Source: Ignavibacteriota bacterium (GTDB taxonomy: Bacteria; Bacteroidota; Ignavibacteria; Tepidaquicellales; Tepidaquicellaceae). Taken from it: a stretch of 5,869 nt of DNA. The position numbers and the translations under genes were made by a program. The stretch covers positions 8,953 through 14,821 of the forward strand of contig PMIW01000044.1 of assembly GCA_003158365.1 (NCBI GenBank). Direction: 5' to 3'. Of the stretch, positions 1-5,079 are shown in pieces (within the stretch, counting starts at the first letter, position 1; every line of letters begins with the position of its first letter). Below the pieces are notes generated by a model that was not told the origin of the DNA, did no database searches, and saw nothing but the letters and a program-made list of their open reading frames with translations.

Positions 1-1
1 T

Positions 2-421
2 GATATCGATGTGGCTAAACAGCTCGTAAGAGGATGCGATATATGGCTCAACAATCCGCGCAAGCCACTCGAAGCATCGGGTACAAGCGGAATGAAAGTA
101 ATTGCAAACGGGGGGATTAATTTCAGCATACTCGACGGCTGGTGGATTGAAGGTTACACTCCCGAAACAGGCTGGGAAATTGAAAGTCCGAAAGATTATG
201 AAACTTTATCCGAATACGATGTGGATAACTTTGAATCAATATCTTTATACGATACACTGGAAAAAGAAATTATTCCATTATTTTACAAGAGAAATGAAAA
301 CGGCATACCCGTGGAATGGGTAAAGAAAATTAAAGGTTCCATAAAAAACCTTGCAGGTTATTTTAATACGGAAAGAATGGTAAAAGAGTATTACGAAATG
401 TTTTATTCTAAAGTCAGATAA
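2..421 (+). CDS. glgP: Alpha-glucan (glycogen/maltodextrin) phosphorylase, C-terminal fragment
   Basis: This is the last ~139 codons of a glycosyltransferase family 35 phosphorylase, a cytoplasmic enzyme releasing glucose-1-phosphate from glycogen or maltodextrin. The frame is open to the left edge (Asp-Ile-Asp precede the GTG at 11), so that GTG is an internal valine and the real start lies outside the window. Seen directly: the stretch EASGTSGMK, whose lysine (codon 95-97) matches the lysine that binds pyridoxal phosphate in this family, followed by the conserved NGG and LDGWWIEGY segment. The SGM (rather than GNM) before the lysine and the WW motif are typical of the shorter bacterial alpha-glucan phosphorylases, not of the E. 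coli GlgP/MalP type. The end (FNTERMVKEYYEMFY) is a normal family terminus, so the 3' end is intact. It stops 9 nt before the next gene, in the same frame, suggesting cotranscription. The family is clear; the exact substrate is not decidable from this piece. Confidence 0.93.
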   Translation, partial: DIDVAKQLVRGCDIWLNNPRKPLEASGTSGMKVIANGGINFSILDGWWIEGYTPETGWEIESPKDYETLSEYDVDNFESISLYDTLEKEIIPLFYKRNENGIPVEWVKKIKGSIKNLAGYFNTERMVKEYYEMFYSKVR

Positions 422-430
422 ATCAAACCT

Positions 431-1792
431 ATGAAAAATTTCATACGAATCGCTTCGGGTCAGGGTTTCTGGGGTGACTTAATCGATGCGCCTATAAACC
501 AGGCCAAACAGGGTGATGTCGATTACATAATGATGGACTACCTTGCGGAGGTGACGATGTCCATACTGCAGAAGCAGAAACTGAAAGATCCTAAATTCGG
601 CTATGCCCGCGATATACCGCCGCTAATGGAAAAACTTCTTCCCATCATAACACATAAAAACATTAAAGTAATAACAAACGGCGGAGGTGTAAACCCGATT
701 GCCTGCATGGAAGCAGTTTTTGAAGTGGCAAAAAAACTTAATATAAAAAAACTGAAAATCGGGATAGTAATAGGTGATAATATACTTGATAAAATCAATG
801 AGTTTATTTTAAATGGTACAGAGCTGAAAAATATGGAAACCGGTGAAAGCGCAAAAACCATAATGGATAAGGTACTGAGTGCAAATGTTTATTTCGGTGC
901 TAAACCAATCGTTGACTGCCTTAAGCAGGGAGCAGATATTGTAATAACGGGAAGAGTAACCGATACGGGGCTGACTCTTGCGCCGATGATATATGAATTC
1001 GGTTGGGACATGAACAATTTTGATTTGATGGCGGCGGGAACAATAGCTGGACACATACTCGAATGCGGCGGGCAGGCAAGCGGAGGGAATTTCCTCGGCA
1101 ACTGGCAGAAAGTCCCGGATCTCGCTGAAATCGGATTCCCTATTGCGGAAGCTTATCCGAACGGAGAATTTTTCATAACAAAGCACGAAAACACGGGCGG
1201 TCTTGTAAGCATAGAAACAGTGAGCGAGCAGCTTGTGTATGAAATCGGAAATCCGAAAGATTACATTACCCCTGATTGTGTTGCGGATTTCACTTCAATA
1301 AAGTTAGAAGATGCCGGAAAAAACATGGTGAAAGTTTACGGGATTAAAGGACTGCCGGCTACTGAATTTTACAAGGTTTCGATGTCTTATGCAGATGGTT
1401 ACAGTGCGTTCGGTTCACTTACTTACTGCTGGCCAGATGCTTTGGAAAAAGCAAAAGCTGCAGATTTGATTTTAAGAAAACGGCTTGAAAATCTTGAATT
1501 AAAATTCGATGAAATAAGAACTGAGTTTCAGGGATATAATGCATGTCACGGACCGCTTGCAAAAAACATAAAAGATTTAAATGAAGTCGTACTTAGAATC
1601 GGTGTGCGTTCAAAAGACAGATACGCGGTGGAAAGATTCGGTAAAGAAATTGCACCGCTGATATTAACAGGACCCCCGGGAGTAACTGGTTTTGCGGGTG
1701 GAAGGCCTAAACCATCGGAGGTGGTTGCTTATTGGCCTGCATTGATACCGAAAAAATTAGTACAGCCTGAAATAATTGTGAAGAGCTTATAG
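431..1792 (+). CDS. AtuA-domain (DUF1446) protein, stand-alone N-terminal domain
   Basis: A 453-residue protein covering the AtuA/DUF1446 domain from end to end. Recognisable blocks: GQGFWGD near residues 10-16, ITNGGGVNP at 81-89, ADIVITGRVTDTGLTLAP at 168-185, ECGGQASGGNF at 211-221, HENTGGLVS at 252-260, and a C-terminal TGPPGVTGFAGGRPKP. The family is named for AtuA of the Pseudomonas acyclic terpene (citronellol/geraniol) utilisation cluster, but its biochemical activity is not established, and many relatives sit away from terpene genes. No signal peptide or membrane segment is visible, so it is probably cytoplasmic. The start ATG is supported because an in-frame stop (the upstream gene's TAA) lies only three codons before it; no Shine-Dalgarno is present. 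Pseudomonas AtuA is longer, with an extra C-terminal domain. Here that part is absent, and the spacer after the stop encodes nothing that could supply it. No acyl-CoA carboxylase or dehydrogenase genes are nearby, so a terpene role is unsupported; family call sure, function unknown. Confidence 0.88.
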   Translation: MKNFIRIASGQGFWGDLIDAPINQAKQGDVDYIMMDYLAEVTMSILQKQKLKDPKFGYARDIPPLMEKLLPIITHKNIKVITNGGGVNPIACMEAVFEVAKKLNIKKLKIGIVIGDNILDKINEFILNGTELKNMETGESAKTIMDKVLSANVYFGAKPIVDCLKQGADIVITGRVTDTGLTLAPMIYEFGWDMNNFDLMAAGTIAGHILECGGQASGGNFLGNWQKVPDLAEIGFPIAEAYPNGEFFITKHENTGGLVSIETVSEQLVYEIGNPKDYITPDCVADFTSIKLEDAGKNMVKVYGIKGLPATEFYKVSMSYADGYSAFGSLTYCWPDALEKAKAADLILRKRLENLELKFDEIRTEFQGYNACHGPLAKNIKDLNEVVLRIGVRSKDRYAVERFGKEIAPLILTGPPGVTGFAGGRPKPSEVVAYWPALIPKKLVQPEIIVKSL

Positions 1793-1811
1793 CCACGGAG
1801 GCACGGAGGAA
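1792..1811 (+). repeat. Short GC-rich interspersed repeat, copy 1 (CACGGAGG twice in tandem)
   Basis: Twenty bases beginning at the last base of the AtuA-domain gene's TAG stop. They contain two adjacent CACGGAGG units after GC. The same sequence with A in place of G at two positions recurs at 4456-4475, also at the 3' end of a + strand gene (18 of 20 bases identical). It stands out from the very AT-rich spacer that follows. The pattern resembles short CCACAGAGGCACAGAGG-type repeats I recall at many gene ends in diverse bacterial genomes; that is recollection, not a search result. The GGAGG is not a ribosome binding site: the first nearby start-like codon (TTG at 1824) meets a stop two codons later. 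Confidence 0.75.
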
Positions 1812-1889
1812 AATTTTTTATACTTGAGGAAGTAAATAAATTTTTAATAAAATATTTTTATAAAAACAGATTCGGTTTTAGGAAGCTGT

Positions 1890-1895
1890 TATAAT
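1890..1895 (+). promoter_or_regulatory. Possible -10 box upstream of threonine dehydrogenase gene
   Basis: A perfect TATAAT lies 15 nt before the ATG at 1911, in the 118-nt spacer after the AtuA-domain gene. No good TTGACA-like -35 is found at 16-18 nt upstream (the sequence there is around CAGATT), and the spacer is so AT-rich that this hexamer may occur by chance. The rest of the spacer (1812-1889) is A/T runs with no ORF and no convincing hairpin. The spacing makes a separate transcript for the downstream gene reasonable, but the exact promoter is uncertain. Confidence 0.25.
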
Positions 1896-1910
1896 TTAAA
1901 TTTAATTGTT

Positions 1911-2867
1911 ATGGAAAAAATACTTATCACGGGAGCATCGGGACAAATCGGCTCCGAGCTTACAATGGCATTACGTAAAATTTACGGAAACGACAATGTT
2001 TATGCGACTGACCTTAAAGATGCGCCTGCCGATGTCATGGAATCGGGACCGTTTCACAAACTCGATGTAATAGATAACAAGGCACTTGTTGATTTTACGA
2101 TACAAAATAAAATTACCCAGGTATATCATCTCGCGGCATTGCTTTCGGGCACTGCAGAAAAGAAACCGCTTTTTGCATGGGATATAAATATGAAAGGCTT
2201 GCTTTACATGCTCGAACTTGCAAAGGACACTGGTTTGAAAAAAGTTTTCTGGCCCAGCTCGATTGCGGTATTCGGACCTACTACACCGAAAGTTAATACT
2301 CCGCAGCTTACAGTTGCAGAACCCAGCACAGTTTACGGAATAAGCAAGCTTGCCGGCGAAAGATGGTGCGAATATTATTTCAACAGGTATGAAGTTGATG
2401 TAAGAAGCATCCGCTATCCCGGTTTGATTAGTTATAAAACTGAAGCGGGCGGCGGGACAACTGATTACGCAGTAGAAATATTTTACGATGCAATAAAGGA
2501 AAAGAAATATGAGTGTTTTCTGAAAGAAGATGCAAAACTTCCGATGATGTTTATGGATGATGCGATAAATTCGACGATAAAATTGATGGAAACAGATGCA
2601 AGCAAGATTACTATTCGTTCGAGTTACAATCTCGGCGGAATAAGTTTCGACCCGAAAGAAATTGCAGCTGAAATAAAAAGGCATATTCCGGAATTCGAAA
2701 TTACATACAAGCCGGATTTCAGGCAAAAAATTGCCGAGTCATGGCCGCAGAGCATTGATGACAGTGTTGCAAGAAAAGACTGGGACTGCATTTACACATA
2801 CGACCTGACGAAAATGACACAGCTAATGCTGGATGAGATTCGGAAAAAATTAGTAATTAATAATTAG
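1911..2867 (+). CDS. L-threonine 3-dehydrogenase, NAD-dependent, short-chain dehydrogenase type
   Basis: A 318-residue extended short-chain dehydrogenase that oxidises L-threonine with NAD+ to 2-amino-3-oxobutyrate, the first step of threonine breakdown to glycine and acetyl-CoA. Seen directly: the nucleotide-binding TGASGQIG at residues 7-14; Asp34 at the end of the second strand, which favours NAD over NADP; a PSS serine pair at 115-117; and the catalytic YGISK with Tyr142 and Lys146. The segments AALLSGTAEKKP (75-86), YPGLISYKTEAGGGTTDYAV (169-188) and LPMMFMDDA (210-218) are characteristic of the epimerase-like threonine dehydrogenases known from Flavobacterium, Cupriavidus and animals. 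They separate it from sugar epimerases and from the zinc-dependent Tdh of E. coli. Length is normal for the family and the protein looks complete and cytoplasmic. The usual partner, 2-amino-3-ketobutyrate CoA ligase (kbl), is not in the window. The ATG start is 15 nt after a TATAAT and lacks a Shine-Dalgarno; transcription probably ends at the hairpin at 2897-2922. Confidence 0.92.
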   Translation: MEKILITGASGQIGSELTMALRKIYGNDNVYATDLKDAPADVMESGPFHKLDVIDNKALVDFTIQNKITQVYHLAALLSGTAEKKPLFAWDINMKGLLYMLELAKDTGLKKVFWPSSIAVFGPTTPKVNTPQLTVAEPSTVYGISKLAGERWCEYYFNRYEVDVRSIRYPGLISYKTEAGGGTTDYAVEIFYDAIKEKKYECFLKEDAKLPMMFMDDAINSTIKLMETDASKITIRSSYNLGGISFDPKEIAAEIKRHIPEFEITYKPDFRQKIAESWPQSIDDSVARKDWDCIYTYDLTKMTQLMLDEIRKKLVINN

Positions 2868-2870
2868 TAA
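2848..2870 (+). repeat. Nine-base direct repeat spanning the stop codon of the threonine dehydrogenase gene
   Basis: AATTAGTAA occurs at 2848-2856 and again at 2862-2870, a 14-base period. The second copy supplies the gene's TAG stop; in the first copy the same TAG is out of frame. It could be a small slippage duplication that changed the last residues (LVINN), or chance in A/T-only sequence. An A8 run (2869-2876) follows directly. Confidence 0.4.
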
Positions 2871-2896
2871 AAAAAATAATAGTCAAAATTACTCCT

Positions 2897-2927
2897 CGTT
2901 CCGAAGCCCCGGCTTCGGAACGGTTTT
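2897..2927 (+). terminator. Strong hairpin, likely intrinsic terminator between convergent genes
   Basis: CGTTCCGAAGCC (2897-2908) is followed, after two C bases, by its exact complement GGCTTCGGAACG (2911-2922). This is a perfect 12-base inverted repeat, realistically an 11-bp stem with a CCCG loop. On the + strand it is followed by GTTTTAT, a short T tract, which fits termination of the threonine dehydrogenase transcript. It lies 3 nt from the stop codon of the convergent hydrolase gene (stop at 2926-2928). For the - strand there is no immediate T tract, although the A8 run at 2869-2876 reads as T8 about 20 nt beyond the stem. It may also be a member of a dispersed palindromic repeat family. 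Confidence 0.65.
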
Positions 2928-3471
2928 ATAATAATATAAATTCTTTCGTTTTTATCACCTTAGCGTAAAACCCGTTTAAAGCCGACAGGAAGGCATTATG
3001 CACATCATTTGCTTTTACAACTTTTCCTTTTATTTCCAATTGTTTTGTCGCGCATGCATCGCTGATTAAAGCACAGTTAAACCCAAAATCTTTTGCTGCC
3101 CTAACTGTTGCATCTACGCACATATGCGTCATCATTCCGCAAATAACCAAATCAGATATTTCTTTATTCAAGAGATAATCGAGTAATTCCGTTTCCCGAA
3201 AACTATTCGGAAAATGTTTTATTATTATTTTCTCGTTTTCGATTGGGTCTACGTTTTCATGTATTTCGGAACCTTTCGTTTCAGGCAGAAAGAAAGTTGC
3301 ATCCGCGCGGGTCGCAATATGCCTGATATAAATTACAGGGAAATCCTTTTTTCTGAATTCATCAAGAATCTTCTTTGCATTTAAAGATGCCTGCAAAGCC
3401 CCTTCGAGTGTCATTCTTCCTCCCTCGAAGTAATCATTTTGTATATCTACAATCAGTAATGCAATATTCAT
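2926..3471 (-). CDS. Isochorismatase-family cysteine hydrolase (nicotinamidase-like)
   Basis: A complete 181-residue cytoplasmic hydrolase of the isochorismatase-like superfamily, whose members hydrolyse amides and related bonds (nicotinamide, isochorismate, ureidoacrylate, streptothricin and others). The catalytic triad is visible: Asp9 in LLIVDIQNDY, Lys85 in IIIKHFPNSF, and Cys118 in GMMTHMCVDATVRAA. The hydrophobic bend before the cysteine (ICGMMTH) matches the usual oxyanion-hole segment. The length is typical of the family's small members. The DIQND start and the THMCVDATVRAA block resemble the generic cysteine hydrolase group more than true isochorismatases. True nicotinamidases have a D-x-H metal site in the middle of the protein, which I do not see clearly, so the substrate cannot be named. 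It is transcribed divergently from the EamA transporter, with an AT-rich spacer between, and convergently with the threonine dehydrogenase. The start is an ATG with no Shine-Dalgarno in front. Confidence 0.88.
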   Translation of the reverse strand: MNIALLIVDIQNDYFEGGRMTLEGALQASLNAKKILDEFRKKDFPVIYIRHIATRADATFFLPETKGSEIHENVDPIENEKIIIKHFPNSFRETELLDYLLNKEISDLVICGMMTHMCVDATVRAAKDFGFNCALISDACATKQLEIKGKVVKANDVHNAFLSALNGFYAKVIKTKEFILL

Positions 3472-3582
3472 TAATATTTTTTTATTTAATACAAATAATT
3501 AAAAATATTTAATTAATTAAAGAGCAAATATTTTACATAAATATTAACTTTTTATTTAATTATTTTTGTAAATAATTAATGA
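3472..3582. promoter_or_regulatory. Divergent promoter region, about 7% GC
   Basis: This 111-nt spacer separates the start codons of the hydrolase (-) and the transporter (+), so it must carry promoters for both. Only 8 of its 111 bases are G or C by my count. On the + strand TATTTTTG at 3561-3568 fits the TAnnTTTG -7 element described for Bacteroidota promoters and sits 14 nt before the transporter ATG, but no TTTG-like -33 element lies at the expected distance. On the - strand AATATTTG (complement of 3523-3530) is a near match. A perfect 14-base A/T palindrome lies at 3508-3521. No operator can be assigned with confidence. Confidence 0.45.
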
Positions 3583-4491
3583 ATGTTGTTTCACAAAATA
3601 CCCCAACATAGAAAAGGATTAATATTAATTTCACTCACTGCATTTTTATGGAGTTCGAGCGGGCTGTTTATTAAAATCCTTTCTCTCGATGCATTTCAGA
3701 TTTTATTTTACAGGTCTTCGATTGCGGCTTTAACAATTTTTATTATTTCTTTGATTCGGAACAGGAAATTAAATTTCGAAAGAGATTTAATTTCTAATTT
3801 ATGTGCAGTCTCTTTTGCCGGGATATTAATTCTTTTTGTAATCTCGAATAAACTGACGACTGCAGCAAACGCAATTTTCCTGCAGTTCACGGCTCCGATA
3901 TACCTGCTTTTTCTTGAGCCTGTTTTTTTAAAAACGAAATTCAGCAAAAAGAATCTGATTACTATTGTAATATGCATATTCGGAATGATATTATTTTTCT
4001 TCGGGAAACTTGAAATCGGAAATATTCTGGGAAACATCGTTGCAATATTTGCAGGGTTAAGCTTTGCATTCTTTTCGTTGTTTCTTAAATGGAAAAAGCA
4101 GATTCATGGAAATACTAATACAATTAATAATGTAATTGTAGGAAATATAATAGTGACAGTATTCTGCATTCCGTTCGTTTATAATAAGCTCGCGCTAAAC
4201 CTGACCGAGTCTATGATTTTAATTTACATGGGAGTGATACAAATCGGAATAAGCTATATGATTTTTAACGAAGGAATGAAATATGTAAGTGCGACCGAAT
4301 CCATGATAATTGCGATGCTGGAGGCAATTTTTAATCCGATATGGGTTTTTATAGGTATAGATGAAAAACCTTCTGCATATGCTATTGCAGGGGGGCTTAT
4401 TATTCTTTCTGCAATTTTATTTCACAACTTTGTTTTAAAGAGAAAAGAATCACTTGCCACAGAGGCACAGAGGAATACAAAATTACTGTAG
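3583..4491 (+). CDS. EamA-family (drug/metabolite transporter superfamily) inner-membrane permease
   Basis: A 302-residue membrane protein with about ten hydrophobic segments (roughly residues 11-31, 36-57, 71-88, 94-115, 124-141, 147-168, 182-200, 209-228, 236-258 and 265-283). This is the layout of two tandem EamA repeats with the second beginning near 148. Family signatures seen are LWSSSGLFIK in helix 1, FYRSSIAAL in helix 2, AIFLQFTAPIYLLFLEPVFL in helix 4, and MLEAIFNPIWVFI in helix 9, where the E-x-x-x-x-P-I pattern echoes the first half. Such proteins export or import small metabolites, often amino acids; the substrate is not predictable here. The start is fixed by a TGA immediately before the ATG. 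Unusually, residues 292-298 (ATEAQRN) are encoded by the short repeat at 4456-4475. The last ~13 residues are therefore probably not ancestral protein, and the TAG overlaps the convergent gene by 9 nt. Confidence 0.9.
   Translation: MLFHKIPQHRKGLILISLTAFLWSSSGLFIKILSLDAFQILFYRSSIAALTIFIISLIRNRKLNFERDLISNLCAVSFAGILILFVISNKLTTAANAIFLQFTAPIYLLFLEPVFLKTKFSKKNLITIVICIFGMILFFFGKLEIGNILGNIVAIFAGLSFAFFSLFLKWKKQIHGNTNTINNVIVGNIIVTVFCIPFVYNKLALNLTESMILIYMGVIQIGISYMIFNEGMKYVSATESMIIAMLEAIFNPIWVFIGIDEKPSAYAIAGGLIILSAILFHNFVLKRKESLATEAQRNTKLL
4456..4475 (+). repeat. Short GC-rich interspersed repeat, copy 2 (CACAGAGG twice in tandem)
   Basis: Second copy of the element at 1792-1811, in the same orientation, differing only by A for G in each CACRGAGG unit. 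Here it lies inside the reading frame of the EamA transporter, where it encodes ATEAQRN close to the C-terminus and ends 16 bases before the stop codon. Having the same unit at the 3' end of two unrelated + strand genes in under 3 kb argues for a dispersed element that lands at, or is tolerated at, gene ends. Confidence 0.75.
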
Positions 4492-5079
4492 AAAGAGAAA
4501 ATATATCAGAGCGGCGACAGAGACCTGCATCAGAGCGAGGGAAATTCCGGAATACAAATCATACCTGTTAACTTTATTAAGGTCATCCTGATTCCTTGTA
4601 TAAATATACGTGTTATACAAATCATTTGCTTTTTCTTTTGTATTATAAGCAATGGTGCCCGTTGCCAGTGCAATGATTCCGGAGGTAAGAATTCCCGTAA
4701 GACTTCGTTTCTTCACAAAGCTCGTACCGTAATTTTTTAAAACAATTTTTTCCTCATCCGCTATAACCGGTTTTAATAAAACCTCAATGCCTTTATCAAA
4801 ATTATAGTCATCGAGATTTACAGTTTCTTCCTTATAACCTTTTTTTTTCAGTAATATTTTTCCGGATAATTTTTCGGAAGTTGTGAATCTGACAGGGGTA
4901 AGTCCGAGCAATGAATCCTTAAAAAACGCTTCGGCGTTAAAGGGGTTCGAATTTATAAAATAGTAATACCTGTAAGAAGAGCTATCGCCTGTCTGAGCTT
5001 TTACAGGGCAGTAAGAGATAAGTATTAAAACTCCGGAAAGAATTAATAATCTATTTAAAGCAATAAATGTGTTTATCAT
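4483..5079 (-). CDS. Secreted/membrane PEGA-like domain protein with two C-terminal transmembrane segments
   Basis: I choose the ATG at 5079 (198 residues) over the TTG at 5088, which would add MPA and lengthen the overlap. Counting from the ATG: a signal peptide of ~28 residues (hydrophobic LLILSGVLILISY, cleavage after VKA by the A-x-A rule; the Cys lacks a proper lipobox, so a lipoprotein is unlikely). Next is a PEGA-like beta domain at about 38-104 (NSNPFNAEAFFKDSLLGLTP, then KILLKKKGYKEETV). After a linker come a hydrophobic segment at about 126-146, a polar stretch rich in Asn, Asp and Tyr, and a final hydrophobic segment at about 177-197. PEGA domains are extracytoplasmic, often bound to the cell surface or wall. 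The gene overlaps the 3' end of the propeller gene by 29 nt, suggesting coupled translation. An A9 run (4840-4848 on the + strand) lies within the KKKGYK codons. Its 3' end overlaps the convergent transporter gene by 9 nt. Function unknown. Confidence 0.75.
   Translation of the reverse strand: MINTFIALNRLLILSGVLILISYCPVKAQTGDSSSYRYYYFINSNPFNAEAFFKDSLLGLTPVRFTTSEKLSGKILLKKKGYKEETVNLDDYNFDKGIEVLLKPVIADEEKIVLKNYGTSFVKKRSLTGILTSGIIALATGTIAYNTKEKANDLYNTYIYTRNQDDLNKVNRYDLYSGISLALMQVSVAALIYFLFLQ

Noticed and set aside
11..13. GTG as a start codon for the phosphorylase fragment
   Set aside because: The frame is open to the left edge and the preceding Asp-Ile-Asp continue the conserved family sequence, so the gene is cut by the window.
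601..1186. Reverse-strand open frames opposite the AtuA-domain gene
   Set aside because: They lie opposite a well-conserved gene, have low-complexity or Cys/Ser-rich translations, and match no family I recognise.
1805..1826. GGAGG in the first repeat as a ribosome binding site for a small gene starting at TTG 1824
   Set aside because: The frame stops after two more codons.
1971..2726. Long (251-codon) reverse-strand open frame opposite the threonine dehydrogenase gene
   Set aside because: The + strand frame carries all dehydrogenase motifs; the reverse translation is rich in Cys, Phe and Ile with no domain pattern, so it is a shadow.
3481..3579. TTTATTTAAT and AAATAATTAA each occurring twice in the divergent spacer
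   Set aside because: With almost only A and T in the spacer, shared ten-base words are expected by chance.
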